A model generated the notes under the pieces. That model saw only the letters and a list, made by a program, of their open reading frames with translations, was not told where the DNA came from and did no database searches. Shown in pieces: positions 25,268 to 34,287 of a DNA stretch of 37,045 nucleotides. The translations under genes and the position numbers were made by a program. Within the stretch, counting starts at the first letter, position 1. The number at the start of each line of letters is the position of its first letter. Source of the DNA: Ensifer sp. LC163 (GTDB taxonomy: Bacteria; Pseudomonadota; Alphaproteobacteria; Rhizobiales; Rhizobiaceae); contig NZ_MBSS01000028.1 in NCBI RefSeq assembly GCF_001695855.1, positions 1-37,045 of the forward strand, in the 5' to 3' direction.

Positions 25268-26339
25268 CCACTTCGACCCTTCAGATCTGCAGCAATCCTG
25301 GCCGACACCTGAGAAGCCGCGGCCGATCGTCATCTTCGGCGCCGGCAGCATCGTCGGCGACGCGCATCTTCCGGCCTATCGCAAGGCAGGCTTTCCCGTC
25401 GCCGGCATCTTCGACCCGGATGTCGAGAAGGCAGCAGCGCTTGCGACCGCGTGGGGCATTCGGGCGTTTGCCACCGAGGCCGAGGCGCTGGCGATCCCCG
25501 ATGCAATCTTCGATCTGGCAACGCCGCCGGCCGCGCATGCGGCAATCCTGTCGAAACTGCCAATTGGCGCGGGCGCCCTGATCCAGAAGCCGATGGGCGG
25601 AGATCTGGATGCGGCGACGGAGATTCTCAACATCTGCCGCGACCGGCAGCTGAAGGCAGCGGTCAATTTTCAGCTGCGTTTTGCCCCGATGATGCTGGCG
25701 CTGCGCGATGCGATCGGCAAGGGCCATCTCGGCCGGGTCGTCGACTTCGACGCATGGATTGCGCTCGCCACACCCTGGGGCCTCTGGCCGTTCCTGAAAG
25801 GCCTGCCGCGGATCGAGATTGCCATGCATTCGATCCATTATCTCGACCTGATCCGCGGGCTGCTCGGCAATCCCGACGGTGTTCACGCCAAGACGATCGG
25901 CCATCCCAATCATGAGGTGGCGCAGACCCGCACGGCGGCCATTCTCGACTATGGTGACAGCGTGCGCTGCGTGCTGTCGGTCAATCACGACCACGATTTC
26001 GGCCGCAAGTTCCAGGCCTGCGAGTTCCGCATCGCGGGAACCGAGGGTGCCGCCTACGTCAAGCTCGGGGTCAATCTCGACTATCCGCGCGGCGAGCCCG
26101 ACGAACTCTGGATCCGGCCCGCTGGCGGCGCGGAATGGGTCGAAGTGCCGCTCAGGGGCGCCTGGTTCCCGGACGCTTTCTCCAATCGCATGGCCAATCT
26201 GCAGCGCTTCGTCAGCGGCGAGGACGAACAACTGATCGGCTCCGTCGACGACGCATGGCAGACCATGGCGCTGGTCGAGGCCGCCTACCAATCGAGCGCG
26301 CGGCCCGCAACCGCGATCGCGCCACTTCCCGGACGGTGA
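25242..26339 (+). CDS. Gfo/Idh/MocA-family NAD(P)-dependent oxidoreductase
   Basis: 365 residues if started at the ATG at 25242; a GTG at 25260 (359 residues) is also possible, and neither has a strong ribosome site. The Rossmann domain has [20 protein letters not shown], the mid-domain [13 protein letters not shown] (the EKP-like loop, here with Gln), and the catalytic-region [18 protein letters not shown]. This family oxidises sugars or cyclitols. It is the only plausible first-step sugar dehydrogenase in the operon, converting L-fucose to its lactone, although known L-fucose dehydrogenases are usually short-chain or aldo-keto type. It overlaps the mutarotase end and shares its stop with the MaoC start (TGATG). 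Confidence 0.87.
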   Translation: MGRLPTVTDHFDPSDLQQSWPTPEKPRPIVIFGAGSIVGDAHLPAYRKAGFPVAGIFDPDVEKAAALATAWGIRAFATEAEALAIPDAIFDLATPPAAHAAILSKLPIGAGALIQKPMGGDLDAATEILNICRDRQLKAAVNFQLRFAPMMLALRDAIGKGHLGRVVDFDAWIALATPWGLWPFLKGLPRIEIAMHSIHYLDLIRGLLGNPDGVHAKTIGHPNHEVAQTRTAAILDYGDSVRCVLSVNHDHDFGRKFQACEFRIAGTEGAAYVKLGVNLDYPRGEPDELWIRPAGGAEWVEVPLRGAWFPDAFSNRMANLQRFVSGEDEQLIGSVDDAWQTMALVEAAYQSSARPATAIAPLPGR

Positions 26340-26788
26340 TGATGGCAGAACAGACAATCCATTTCGAAGACTACGAACTCGGCCATGTCAGGCAGACCAC
26401 GGGCCGCACGATCACCGAGACTGACTTCGTGGTCCATGCCGGACACACGGGCGACTTCTTCCCGCACCATATGGATGCCGAATTCGCCAAGACCTTGCCC
26501 GGCGGACAGCGGATCGCCCATGGCACCATGATCTTTTCGATCGGCGTCGGGCTTACCGCGTCACTGATCAATCCGGTCGCCTTTTCTTATGGCTATGATC
26601 GGTTACGGTTCGTGCGTCCGGTTCATATCGGCGACACCATCCGCACCCGCGTGACGATCTGCGCCAAGGAGGACGATCCGAAGCGGCCGAAGACGGGACG
26701 TGTCGTCGAACGATGCGAAGTTATCAACCAGCGTGGCGAGGTCGTCCTTGCCGCCGACCATATCCTGGTCGTCGAACGCAAAGCATGA
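26339..26788 (+). CDS. MaoC-like hydratase (copy 2), canonical active site
   Basis: 149 residues. A single hotdog domain with the hydratase segment [16 protein letters not shown], matching GDxNPLHxD with Asp39 and His44 in the catalytic positions. Then [20 protein letters not shown] and [20 protein letters not shown], shared with copy 1 at 14574. It may hydrate or dehydrate an acyl-CoA. It is odd in a sugar-acid pathway that otherwise uses no CoA; the only CoA enzyme in the window is the transferase at 15134. The start ATGATG overlaps the preceding stop and the SDR gene follows 10 bases on, so it is firmly part of the operon. Confidence 0.88.
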   Translation: MMAEQTIHFEDYELGHVRQTTGRTITETDFVVHAGHTGDFFPHHMDAEFAKTLPGGQRIAHGTMIFSIGVGLTASLINPVAFSYGYDRLRFVRPVHIGDTIRTRVTICAKEDDPKRPKTGRVVERCEVINQRGEVVLAADHILVVERKA

Positions 26789-26798
26789 GGGATCAACA

Positions 26799-27533
26799 AT
26801 GACAACGGGTCTTTCGGGTAAGGTCGTCCTGATCACCGCCGCAGCCCAGGGCATCGGCCGCGCCACAGCACTTGCCTTTGCCAGGGCCGGCGCGAAGGTG
26901 CATGCCACAGATATCAACGTCGACGCGCTCGCAGCACTTGCTGCGGAAGCCGATGTCGAGACCCATCGGCTCGATGTGCTCGATGGCAGCGCTGTCGAGG
27001 CGCTGGTTGCCAAGATCGGCCAGGTCGATGTGCTCTTTAATTGCGCCGGGTTCGTCCATGCCGGATCGATCCTCGACATGAAGGATGCCGATCTCGAGTT
27101 CGCCTTCGATCTCAACGTCAAGGCGATGATCCGCACCATCCGCGCCGTGCTGCCCGGCATGCTTTCGCGCAAGGATGGATCGATCATCAACATGGCTTCG
27201 GTCGCATCGAGCATCAAGGGCGTGCCGAACCGTTTTGCCTATGGCGTGACCAAGGCGGCCGTCATCGGCCTCACCAAATCCGTCGCCGCCGACTATGTCG
27301 CCGACGGCATCCGCTGCAACGCGATTTGCCCCGGCACGGTCGAAAGCCCCTCGCTGCAGGATCGCATGCGGGCACAGGGCGATTACGACACGGCGAGGGC
27401 CGCCTTCATCGCCCGCCAGCCGATGGGACGGATCGGCACGCCGGAAGAGATCGCCGATCTCGCCCTCTACCTCGCCGGCGCTACCTATACCTCCGGACAG
27501 GCCTATGCCATCGATGGTGGCTGGACCATCTGA
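26799..27533 (+). CDS. SDR-family 2-keto-3-deoxy-L-fuconate dehydrogenase
   Basis: 244 residues from the ATG at 26799, which follows GAGGGA. Classical short-chain dehydrogenase: cofactor loop TAAAQGIGRATA, acidic residue Asp38 after beta-2 (NAD preference), NCAG at 81-84, catalytic Ser134 (NMASVASS), Tyr148 and Lys152 (YGVTK), then CNAICPGTVESPSLQDRM and a C-terminal IDGGW. It is strikingly like human BDH2/DHRS6 and the bacterial 2-keto-3-deoxy-L-fuconate dehydrogenase, including VASSIKGVPNRFAYG. It would oxidise 2-keto-3-deoxy-L-fuconate at C4 with NAD. The genes on both sides supply the preceding and following steps. Confidence 0.88.
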   Translation: MTTGLSGKVVLITAAAQGIGRATALAFARAGAKVHATDINVDALAALAAEADVETHRLDVLDGSAVEALVAKIGQVDVLFNCAGFVHAGSILDMKDADLEFAFDLNVKAMIRTIRAVLPGMLSRKDGSIINMASVASSIKGVPNRFAYGVTKAAVIGLTKSVAADYVADGIRCNAICPGTVESPSLQDRMRAQGDYDTARAAFIARQPMGRIGTPEEIADLALYLAGATYTSGQAYAIDGGWTI

Positions 27534-27558
27534 GCACTCACATCAGGGATAAGACACC

Positions 27559-28404
27559 ATGAAACTTCTTCGTTATGGCGAACCGGGACAGGAAAAGCCT
27601 GCAATCATCGACGCCGGCGGCACGCTGCGTGATCTCTCGGGCCATGTTGCCGATTTCTCGGGCGCGGCGCTGGATCCTGCCAAGTTGGCGGAACTGAGCA
27701 AGCTCGATCTCGCCAGCCTTCCGGCCGTTGCCGGCAGCCCGCGCCTCGGCCCCTGCGTCGCCGGCACAGGCAAATTCATCTGCATCGGCCTCAACTATTC
27801 CGACCATGCCGCCGAAACCGGTGCGACCGTTCCCTCCGAGCCGATCATCTTCATGAAGGCGACGTCGGCCATCGTCGGCCCGAACGATGACCTCGTCATT
27901 CCGCGCGGCTCCGAGAAGACCGACTGGGAAGTCGAGCTCGGCGTCGTCATCGGCCGCAAGGCGAAATATGTAAGCGAAGCTGAAGCCCTCGACTATGTCG
28001 CCGGCTATTGCACGATTCACGACGTGTCGGAGCGCGCATTCCAGATCGAGCGCCAGGGGCAGTGGACCAAGGGCAAGTCCTGCGACACCTTCGGTCCGAC
28101 CGGCCCATGGCTGGTGACGAAGGAGGAGATCCCCGATCCGCAGAACCTGCCGATGTGGCTCAAGGTCAACGGCGAGACGATGCAGAACGGCTCGTCCAAG
28201 ACCATGGTCTATGGCGTCGCCTATCTCGTTTCCTACCTCTCGCAATTCATGTCGCTGCAGCCAGGAGACATCATTTCGACCGGCACGCCGCCGGGCGTCG
28301 GCATGGGCATGAAACCGCCGCGTTACCTGAAGGCCGGCGATGTCGTCGAACTTGGCATCGAGGGTCTCGGCACACAGAAGCAGTCCGTGCGCGCGGACGA
28401 CTGA
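27559..28404 (+). CDS. Fumarylacetoacetate hydrolase-family 2,4-diketo-3-deoxy-L-fuconate hydrolase
   Basis: 281 residues. The FAH C-terminal domain is clear: KFICIGLNYSDHAAETGA, PIIFMKATSAIVGPNDDLV, metal ligands Glu124 and Glu126 (TDWEVELGVVIG) and Asp155 (CTIHDVSERAFQ), GKSCDTFGPTGPWLVT and IISTGTPPGVGMGM. Relatives cleave 2,4-diketo-3-deoxy-L-rhamnonate or L-fuconate to pyruvate and L-lactate, the end of the non-phosphorylative diketo-hydrolase route. It lies between the keto-deoxy-fuconate dehydrogenase and the fuconate dehydratase genes, matching that role. The start at 27559 is supported by family alignment; the ribosome site is modest. Confidence 0.9.
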   Translation: MKLLRYGEPGQEKPAIIDAGGTLRDLSGHVADFSGAALDPAKLAELSKLDLASLPAVAGSPRLGPCVAGTGKFICIGLNYSDHAAETGATVPSEPIIFMKATSAIVGPNDDLVIPRGSEKTDWEVELGVVIGRKAKYVSEAEALDYVAGYCTIHDVSERAFQIERQGQWTKGKSCDTFGPTGPWLVTKEEIPDPQNLPMWLKVNGETMQNGSSKTMVYGVAYLVSYLSQFMSLQPGDIISTGTPPGVGMGMKPPRYLKAGDVVELGIEGLGTQKQSVRADD

Positions 28405-28425
28405 TTTATACACATTGGAGCAAAC

Positions 28426-29703
28426 ATGACCCGCATCACCGATCTGCGCGTCTTCGATCTGCGCTTTCCCACATCGCAGAGCCTCGACGGTTCCGATGCC
28501 ATGAACCCGGATCCCGACTATTCCGCGGCCTATGTCATCCTCGACACTGATCACCCCGGATTGGCGGGCCACGGCCTGACGTTCACGATCGGGCGGGGTA
28601 ATGACATCTGCTGCATGGCGATCAAGGCCATGCAGCACCTCGTCGTCGGCAAGGACACAGCAGAGATCCTCGCCAATCCCGGCCGGTTCTGGCGACACCT
28701 GACCAGCGACAGCCAGCTGCGCTGGATAGGGCCCGAGAAGGGCGCCATTCATCTCGCGACCGGTGCCATCGTCAACGCGGTCTGGGATCTGCTTGCCAAA
28801 GAAGCCGGCAAGCCCGTCTGGCAACTCGTCGCCGACATGTCGCCGGAGGAGATCGCCGACATCGTCGACTACCGCTACATGACGGATGTGCTGACCCGCG
28901 ACGAGGCCGTGGCGATCCTCAAGCGCGCCGAGCCCGGAAAGGCCGAGTGCATCGCGACGCTGAAGAGCGAAGGTTACGCCTGCTATACGACGTCTGCCGG
29001 TTGGCTCGGCTACGACGACGACAAACTACGCCGGTTAGCGCAGGAGGCGATCGACCAGGGCTTCAACCACATCAAGATGAAGGTCGGGCGCGATCTCGCC
29101 GATGACATTCGTCGCCTGACGATTGCGCGCGAAGTGATCGGCCCCGATCGCTACCTGATGATCGATGCCAACCAGGTCTGGGAAGTCGGCGAAGCGATCG
29201 ACTGGGTCAAGCAGCTTGCCTTTGCCAAGCCGTTCTTCATCGAGGAACCGACAAGCCCCGACGATGTCGCCGGTCACCGCAAGATCCGCGAGGCCATCGG
29301 CCCGGTGAAGGTCGCGACCGGCGAAATGTGCCAGAACCGCATCATGTTCAAACAGTTCATCGCCGAAGGCGCGATCGACGTCGTACAGATCGATTCCTGC
29401 CGCATGGGCGGCCTGAACGAGGTGCTCGCGGTCCTGCTGGTGGCGGCGAAGTATGAGCTCCCTGTCTGGCCGCATGCCGGCGGGGTCGGGCTCTGCGAAT
29501 ATGTCCAGCACCTGTCGATGATCGACTATGTCGCCGTGTCGGGAACCAAGGATGGCCGGGTGATCGAATATGTCGATCACTTGCACGAACACTTCCTCGA
29601 TCCCTGCGTCATCCGCAACGCCGCCTACATGCCGCCGCAGCGGCCGGGCTTTTCGATCGAGATGAAGCCGCAATCCATCGAGGATTACACCTTTCCAGGT
29701 TGA
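28426..29703 (+). CDS. fucD: L-fuconate dehydratase (enolase superfamily)
   Basis: 425 residues. It is nearly colinear with the characterised L-fuconate dehydratase of Xanthomonas campestris: DVRFPTS-like start (DLRFPTSQSLDGSDAMNPDP), FTIGRGND, DSQLRWIGPEKG, CYTTSAGWLGYDDDK and PHAGGVGLCEYVQHLSM. Active-site residues are in place: Lys217-x-Lys219 (IKMKVG), Asp247 (MIDANQ), Glu273 region (FIEEP), Glu300 (TGEM) and His350. It dehydrates L-fuconate, and in this family also L-galactonate and D-arabinonate, to the 2-keto-3-deoxy acid. It is the last gene of the operon and is followed by an intrinsic terminator. This gene is the strongest evidence that the island degrades L-fucose. Confidence 0.93.
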   Translation: MTRITDLRVFDLRFPTSQSLDGSDAMNPDPDYSAAYVILDTDHPGLAGHGLTFTIGRGNDICCMAIKAMQHLVVGKDTAEILANPGRFWRHLTSDSQLRWIGPEKGAIHLATGAIVNAVWDLLAKEAGKPVWQLVADMSPEEIADIVDYRYMTDVLTRDEAVAILKRAEPGKAECIATLKSEGYACYTTSAGWLGYDDDKLRRLAQEAIDQGFNHIKMKVGRDLADDIRRLTIAREVIGPDRYLMIDANQVWEVGEAIDWVKQLAFAKPFFIEEPTSPDDVAGHRKIREAIGPVKVATGEMCQNRIMFKQFIAEGAIDVVQIDSCRMGGLNEVLAVLLVAAKYELPVWPHAGGVGLCEYVQHLSMIDYVAVSGTKDGRVIEYVDHLHEHFLDPCVIRNAAYMPPQRPGFSIEMKPQSIEDYTFPG

Positions 29704-29762
29704 AGGTCCGGATCGTATTCGCGACTGTATTTATATATAATATCTGCATTCATCGTATTCTT

Positions 29763-29804
29763 GGCAAAGCCGTCGCAGGATTTCTGCGGCGGCTTTGCCG
29801 TTTT
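29763..29804 (+). terminator. Intrinsic terminator of the sugar catabolic operon
   Basis: Arms 29763-29778 (GGCAAAGCCGTCGCAG) and 29784-29799 pair over 16 positions with one G-U pair and a 5-base loop, followed by GTTTTC. It lies 60 bases after the fucD stop and closes the operon. Confidence 0.85.
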
Positions 29805-29863
29805 CGGCAATCGGCGTGCGTTGAGCCGCCCACAATAACATCAACTATCTCGAGACATTGCGC

Positions 29864-29912
29864 TTGACGCTCACGACTCATTCGTAAATAACTTATTCAT
29901 TCGCTTATGAAT
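29864..29912 (+). promoter_or_regulatory. Candidate promoter and operator of the TRAP transporter operon
   Basis: TTGACG (29864-29869) is followed by TAAATA or AATAAC at 15 or 17 bases. Just downstream lies the inverted repeat ATTCAT, 6 bases, ATGAAT (29895-29912). The heptamer TCATTCG occurs twice, at 29878 and 29897, 19 bases apart. This suggests dimeric regulator binding, but the sequence differs from the IclR-type sites, so the regulator is not identified. Confidence 0.4.
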
Positions 29913-29947
29913 GAATTCCGGAGGGGAGTCCGGAACAGGAGGATCCA

Positions 29948-30925
29948 ATGAAAAAGCTGATGCTCGCGGCCGCCATGGCCGCTCTGTCCTATTGCGGTAG
30001 CGCCAATGCGCAGGAATACAGCCTGCGCTTCTCGACCTCGCAGGTGAACCCCAACGAACCGATCGTCAAGGCGATGAAGACCTTCTCCGAGCGCGTCGAG
30101 AAGCGGTCCGATGGTCGCATCGCGATCACCGTGATGACCGGCGACCAGCTCGGCGCGCAGAAGAAGGTCAACGAGATGGTGATGAGCGGCGCCAGCCTGC
30201 TCAGCGCCACGGACTATGGCCAGCTCGGCCAGTTCGTGCCCGACATGTCGATTCTCGCCGGCCCTTATGTCTACCCAAGCCTCGAGGCGACGGATCGCCT
30301 GTTCGCATCGGATCTTTACAAGGAATTGTCGGCCAAGCTTGAAGCGCAGGGCATCAAGATCATCATGCCCAACGGTCTCTTCGGCTACCGCCACATCATC
30401 TCAAACAAGGCCGTCCGCACGCCGGCCGATCTTGCCGGCGTGACGATCCGCGTGCCGTCCTCGCCGATCATGATGGCGACCTTCGGAAGCTACGGCGCAC
30501 GCCCGACGGAACTGCCCTGGGGCGATGTCTATAACGCGCTTCAGACCGGCGTCGTCGATGCCGCTGAAGGGCCCTTTGGCTCGATCGCCGGCGCGAAGCT
30601 GAACGAGACCCGCAAGGTTGTCTCCAAGACCGGCCACCAGATCATGTTCACCGCCTGGGTTGCATCCAGCCAGTTCTTCAACGGCCTGCCGGAAGATCTG
30701 CAGAAGATCCTCCTGGAGGAGGGGCAGACGATCGCCAAGGAACTGACTGAGACGACGCTCGAAACCGACGATGCCTACGCCAAGCAGCTCGCCGATTCCG
30801 GTGTCGAGATCGTCACCGACGTCGATGTTCCCGCCTTTGTCGAAGCCTCGCGCGTCGCCTATGACAAGGTGCCGAACATCACTCCCGGCATCTACGACCG
30901 TGTGCAGAAGGCGATGGCCGAGTAG
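29948..30925 (+). CDS. TRAP transporter periplasmic binding protein DctP type
   Basis: 325 residues with a signal peptide (MKKLMLAAAM start, cleavage after SANA near residue 21). The DctP family pattern is present: YSLRFSTSQVNPNEPIVKAM, FSERVEKRSDGRIAITVMTG, LGAQKKVNEMVMSGA, FGYRHIISN, ADLAGVTIRVPSSPIMMATF with the carboxylate-binding Arg168, and ELPWGDVYNALQTGVVDAAE. Such proteins bind organic acids or sugar acids and deliver them to the DctQM permease using the sodium or proton gradient. The conserved arginine implies a carboxylate substrate. The ATG at 29948 follows CAGGAGG. It sits directly after the fuconate cluster, so sugar-acid import is plausible. Confidence 0.9.
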   Translation: MKKLMLAAAMAALSYCGSANAQEYSLRFSTSQVNPNEPIVKAMKTFSERVEKRSDGRIAITVMTGDQLGAQKKVNEMVMSGASLLSATDYGQLGQFVPDMSILAGPYVYPSLEATDRLFASDLYKELSAKLEAQGIKIIMPNGLFGYRHIISNKAVRTPADLAGVTIRVPSSPIMMATFGSYGARPTELPWGDVYNALQTGVVDAAEGPFGSIAGAKLNETRKVVSKTGHQIMFTAWVASSQFFNGLPEDLQKILLEEGQTIAKELTETTLETDDAYAKQLADSGVEIVTDVDVPAFVEASRVAYDKVPNITPGIYDRVQKAMAE

Positions 30926-31028
30926 GGCGGGCCAGCCGATCGGCTTGCACGGGGCGCCGGCTTTGCCGCCGACGCCACATCGGCCAACTAGCTCACACGG
31001 AATGTCAGCCAGACCGGCCGAGCCGAAA

Positions 31029-31053
31029 ATGGGTGGCGCATGACGCCGCCCAT
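31029..31053 (+). terminator. Intercistronic hairpin between TRAP binding-protein and permease genes
   Basis: Arms ATGGGTGGCG (31029-31038) and CGCCGCCCAT (31044-31053) pair over 10 positions with one G-U pair and a 5-base loop. No U-run follows. Its place matches the hairpin at 20758, suggesting lower expression of the permease genes than of the binding protein. The 157-base gap holds no gene. Confidence 0.5.
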
Positions 31054-31082
31054 ATCCTTCTCTCCAAGTGACCGAGGCCGCC

Positions 31083-31595
31083 ATGGAAACCTCACGCCTG
31101 CCGGAAGAGACCATTCCTCTTCTCAGTTTTCGCCGCGCCGACGAGGCGATCGGCGTTGTCGCACTCATCGTCATCGTCTTTTCGATCCTTTGGGGCGTCG
31201 TCAGCCGCTATATCTTTCCGCAACCGGCCGCCTGGACCTACGAGTTGGCGATCATGGCCTTCGCCTATCTCGTGTTTTTCGGCGCCGTTGCAGGCGTGCG
31301 CCTGGGGACACATGCCGCGATCGACGTGCTGGTCACGGCCTTTCCGTCGAGCTGGCAGAAGGCAATTGCGTGGTTCAATTACCTGCTGCTCGCCGTCTTC
31401 TTCGTGGTGATGACCGTGCTGTTTGCCTGGCAGGCCTGGACCTCGCGCCACGTCCACACCATCGCCCTCGACCTGTCGCGCAGCCTCTCCTACGGCCCGC
31501 TCGCCCTGGCATCCGCCGGCATGTTCGTCCAGCACCTCATCGTCGAAAGACCGTGGACCGCCCGGGTGCATCGCAATGTGGAATCGCTGATATGA
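31083..31595 (+). CDS. TRAP transporter small permease DctQ type
   Basis: 170 residues with four membrane helices, the normal DctQ layout. Landmarks are DEAIGVVALIVIVFSILWGV, VSRYIFPQPAAWTYELAIMA, FAYLVFFGAVAGVRLGTHAA (RxGxH motif), IDVLVTAF and SYGPLALASAGMFVQHLIVE. It forms the membrane complex with the DctM protein. The ATG at 31083 is used because the frame's GTG at 31068 has no better ribosome site; the added five residues would not change the fold. Its TGA overlaps the dctM start (ATATGA), so the two subunits are co-translated. Confidence 0.88.
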   Translation: METSRLPEETIPLLSFRRADEAIGVVALIVIVFSILWGVVSRYIFPQPAAWTYELAIMAFAYLVFFGAVAGVRLGTHAAIDVLVTAFPSSWQKAIAWFNYLLLAVFFVVMTVLFAWQAWTSRHVHTIALDLSRSLSYGPLALASAGMFVQHLIVERPWTARVHRNVESLI

Positions 31596-32905
31596 CCTTC
31601 TTTCATCTTGCCGGTCCGTCGCTGCTGGTCGTCCTGCTCTTCCTGCTATCGACGCCGATCACCTGGGCGATGGCGATCGGAGCGCTGGCATTCTTCCTCA
31701 TCAACATGGACATGATCCCGCTTGCCAACTTCGCCCAGGAAATGGCCGAAGGCAGCCAGTCCGTGTCGCTGCTGGCGCTGCCGCTTTTCGTGCTTGCGGG
31801 CTGCATCATGAACGCCTCGGGCATCACCCGCCGGCTGCTGAACCTCGCCGATGTCCTCGTCGGCCATATGACCGGCGCGCTCGCCCAGATGTGCACGGTG
31901 CTCGGCACGCTGCTTGGCGGCTTGACTGCGTCCGCCAACGCCGACGCTGCGATGCTTGCGAAAACCCTCGGCGTCGAAATGTCGGAGAGGGGATACAGTC
32001 GTGCCTTTGCCGCGGTCATCACCTCGTCCTCCGCCATCATCACAAGCCTGATACCGCCGTCGATCGGTCTCATCGTTTATGGCTTCCTCGCCGAAACCTC
32101 GATCGGCCGGTTGTTTGCAGCCGGCGTCGTGCCCGGCCTCGTCCTTGCCGGCGGCCTAATGATCACCACCTACTTCATTGCCAAGAAGCGTGGTTACAAG
32201 CCGTTGCGCAAGGAGAGGGCGACCCGCGCCGAAGGCATGAAGGCGCTTGTCGACGGCCTCTGGGCGCTGTCGATCCCCGTCGTCATCTTCGTCGGCACCC
32301 GCTACGGCCTGTTTACGACTACAGAGGCCGGCGCGGTCGTCGTCGTCTATGTGCTGTTCGTCGCCGTTTTCGGTTACCGCGAATTCACCATCCGACAGAT
32401 CCCCGAAGTGCTCGCCGAGTCGGTGCGCGATTCCTCCGTGGTCATGATCATGATCTGTGCGGCCGCAGCCTTCGGCTTCTATCTCGCCTGGGAACAGGTG
32501 CCGCAGGCGATGTCGAGCTGGCTCGGCGGCGCAACCGACAACCCGCTGTTGATGCTGCTGCTGATCAACGTGCTGCTTATCGTTATCGGTACTGCGATTG
32601 AGGGCTCGGCGGCGCTGATCATCCTGACGCCGATGCTGATCCCGATCATCGATGGCGTCGGTATCGATCGCGTGCATTTCGGGGTCGTCTTCATCACCAA
32701 CCTGACCATTGCCGGCATCACACCGCCGGTCGGCGGACTGATGTACATCTCATCAATGGTGCTGAAGGTTCCGATGATGGCCTATGCGCGCGAAGTGTTG
32801 CCCTATCTCGCGATGATGATGGTGCTGCTCATGATGCTCAGCATGTTCCCGCAGCTTTCGCTTTGGCTTCCGAACCTCGTTTACGGGACGACGGCCGTTC
32901 AATAA
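31592..32905 (+). CDS. TRAP transporter large permease DctM type
   Basis: 437 residues with about twelve membrane segments. DctM features: SLLALPLFVLAGCIMNASGI, GALAQMCTVLGTLLGGLTAS, ANADAAMLAKTLGVEM, SSAIITSLIPPSIGLIVYGF, ETSIGRLFAAGVVPGLVLAG, AIEGSAALIILTPMLIPIID and ITPPVGGLMYISSMV. These mark the ion-coupled elevator subunit of TRAP transporters. The frame remains open upstream through dctQ as a chance extension; the ATG at 31592 overlapping the dctQ stop is correct. It ends 48 bases from the convergent MFS gene. The substrate is set by the binding protein and is unknown. Confidence 0.93.
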   Translation: MTFFHLAGPSLLVVLLFLLSTPITWAMAIGALAFFLINMDMIPLANFAQEMAEGSQSVSLLALPLFVLAGCIMNASGITRRLLNLADVLVGHMTGALAQMCTVLGTLLGGLTASANADAAMLAKTLGVEMSERGYSRAFAAVITSSSAIITSLIPPSIGLIVYGFLAETSIGRLFAAGVVPGLVLAGGLMITTYFIAKKRGYKPLRKERATRAEGMKALVDGLWALSIPVVIFVGTRYGLFTTTEAGAVVVVYVLFVAVFGYREFTIRQIPEVLAESVRDSSVVMIMICAAAAFGFYLAWEQVPQAMSSWLGGATDNPLLMLLLINVLLIVIGTAIEGSAALIILTPMLIPIIDGVGIDRVHFGVVFITNLTIAGITPPVGGLMYISSMVLKVPMMAYAREVLPYLAMMMVLLMMLSMFPQLSLWLPNLVYGTTAVQ

Positions 32906-32913
32906 GTCGGTGC

Positions 32914-32938
32914 CGGCCGCAGTCGAGAACCGCGGCCG
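32914..32938. terminator. Probable terminator hairpin between convergent TRAP and MFS genes
   Basis: Arms CGGCCGC (32914-32920) and GCGGCCG (32932-32938) with an 11-base loop sit in the 48-base gap between convergent stops. No strong U-run is seen on either side, so efficiency is uncertain. Confidence 0.4.
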
Positions 32939-32953
32939 ACAAATACTGGTGCC

Positions 32954-34249
32954 CTAGCTTGCCTGCGGCACCAGGCCCGCCGGTGCACGCCGGCCGACGG
33001 TCAGAACCAGCAGTGCTGCGACGATGCACAACAGTCCGGCAGCAATGAGCGCCGGCGTGTATGTCTCGAGCGACGTCCTGCTCGCGCCGGCAAGGAACGC
33101 GGCACTCGCCGCGCCGAGCTGGTGTCCGGTGAACACCCAGCCGAAGACCAGCGCCGCCCGCTCCGCGCCGAAGCGTTCTGCCGACAGCTTCACCGTCGGC
33201 GGCACGGTCGCGACCCAGTCGAGGCCATAGAAGATGGCGAAGATCGACAACGTGTAGATGTTGAAACCGCTGAACGGCAGGAACAAGAGCGACAGACCAC
33301 GAAAGCCGTAGAACCAGAAGAGCAGCCAACGATTGTCGTAGCGATCGGAAAGCCAGCCGGAAAAGACCGTACCGACGAGGTCGAACACACCGATCAGCGC
33401 CAGGAAGCCTGCCGCACCGACCGCTGCGATGCCGACATCGCCGCAGATCGAGACCCAATGCATCTGGATCAGGCCATTGGTGCTGAAGCCGCAGACGAAG
33501 AAGGTCGCAAACAGCACCCAGAACGTGTTCGAACGGGAGGCTTCCTGCAGCGCCTTCAGTGGCGAAAGCAGCAAGGTTCGCAGGTTATGCTTCTGCGCCG
33601 GGGCGGGCACGATCGCCCGGCTGCCATAGGGCGCCAGACCGATGTCAGCCGGCCGATCCTGCATGAAGAGGAGCACCAGCACGAAGGCAAATGTGAGAAC
33701 CGCTATGACGACGGTCAGGGCCGTGCGCCAGCCGATCGCTTCGGTGAGGGAGGCGAGCAGGGGCAGGAAGACCAGTTGCCCGGTGGCATTGCTGGCCGTC
33801 ATCAGGCCGACGACAAGGCCGCGCCTTTTGTCGAACCAGCGCGTTGCAACGGTGGCGCCGAGCACCAGCGCGGTCATGCCCGTGCCGACGCCGAGGACGA
33901 CACCCCAAAGCGCCACCATCTGCCACAGCTGCGTCATAAAGAACGACGCAATGATACCGCTGACGATCAGAAGCAGTGCCGCGGAGACGACCTTCCTGAC
34001 GCCGAAGTGGTTCATGAAGGCCGCGGCAAACGGCCCCAGCAATCCGAAGAGCACGAGGCGAATGGCAAGCGCAAATGAGATCTCGGCATTCGACCATCCG
34101 AACTCGGTTTCGAGCGGCTTGATCAGAACACCGGCGGATCCCATCGCGCCGGCGGTCGCCAGCATGACGAGGAACGTGACGGCCGCGACGGCCCAGCCAT
34201 AATGGATGTCGCGTTTGGCGAGATAACGCGCGAGCACCGGTCCGAACAT
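32954..34249 (-). CDS. Major facilitator superfamily transporter
   Basis: 431 residues with twelve likely membrane helices in two halves. MFS landmarks are HYGWAVAAVTFLVMLATAGA, GLLGPFAAAFMNHFGVRKVV (loop 2-3 motif), LGATVATRWFDKRRGLVVGL and, in the second half, FSGWLSDRYDNRWLLF and AALVFGWVFTGHQLGAASAA. This arrangement fits the monocarboxylate-type or oxalate/formate-like MFS group (RFDKRRG-like segment between helices 4 and 5). Import or export and substrate cannot be told. It is downstream of marR on the same strand with a 38-base gap, so MarR probably controls it, often seen for efflux or aromatic-acid uptake systems. Confidence 0.88.
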   Translation of the reverse strand: MFGPVLARYLAKRDIHYGWAVAAVTFLVMLATAGAMGSAGVLIKPLETEFGWSNAEISFALAIRLVLFGLLGPFAAAFMNHFGVRKVVSAALLLIVSGIIASFFMTQLWQMVALWGVVLGVGTGMTALVLGATVATRWFDKRRGLVVGLMTASNATGQLVFLPLLASLTEAIGWRTALTVVIAVLTFAFVLVLLFMQDRPADIGLAPYGSRAIVPAPAQKHNLRTLLLSPLKALQEASRSNTFWVLFATFFVCGFSTNGLIQMHWVSICGDVGIAAVGAAGFLALIGVFDLVGTVFSGWLSDRYDNRWLLFWFYGFRGLSLLFLPFSGFNIYTLSIFAIFYGLDWVATVPPTVKLSAERFGAERAALVFGWVFTGHQLGAASAAFLAGASRTSLETYTPALIAAGLLCIVAALLVLTVGRRAPAGLVPQAS

Positions 34250-34287
34250 CGGCCATTTCCTTCCGTCGATCGATTGTGTTGAGTTTG

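Noticed and set aside
27538-28824. 428-codon open frame on the minus strand
   Set aside because: It spans two strongly supported plus-strand genes (FAH hydrolase and fucD) and their junction, which a real gene would not.
31040-32905. 621-codon reading frame apparently fusing a new N-terminus to DctM
   Set aside because: The frame happens to stay open through dctQ. The overlapped DctQ is real and the ATGA junction gives the normal DctM start.
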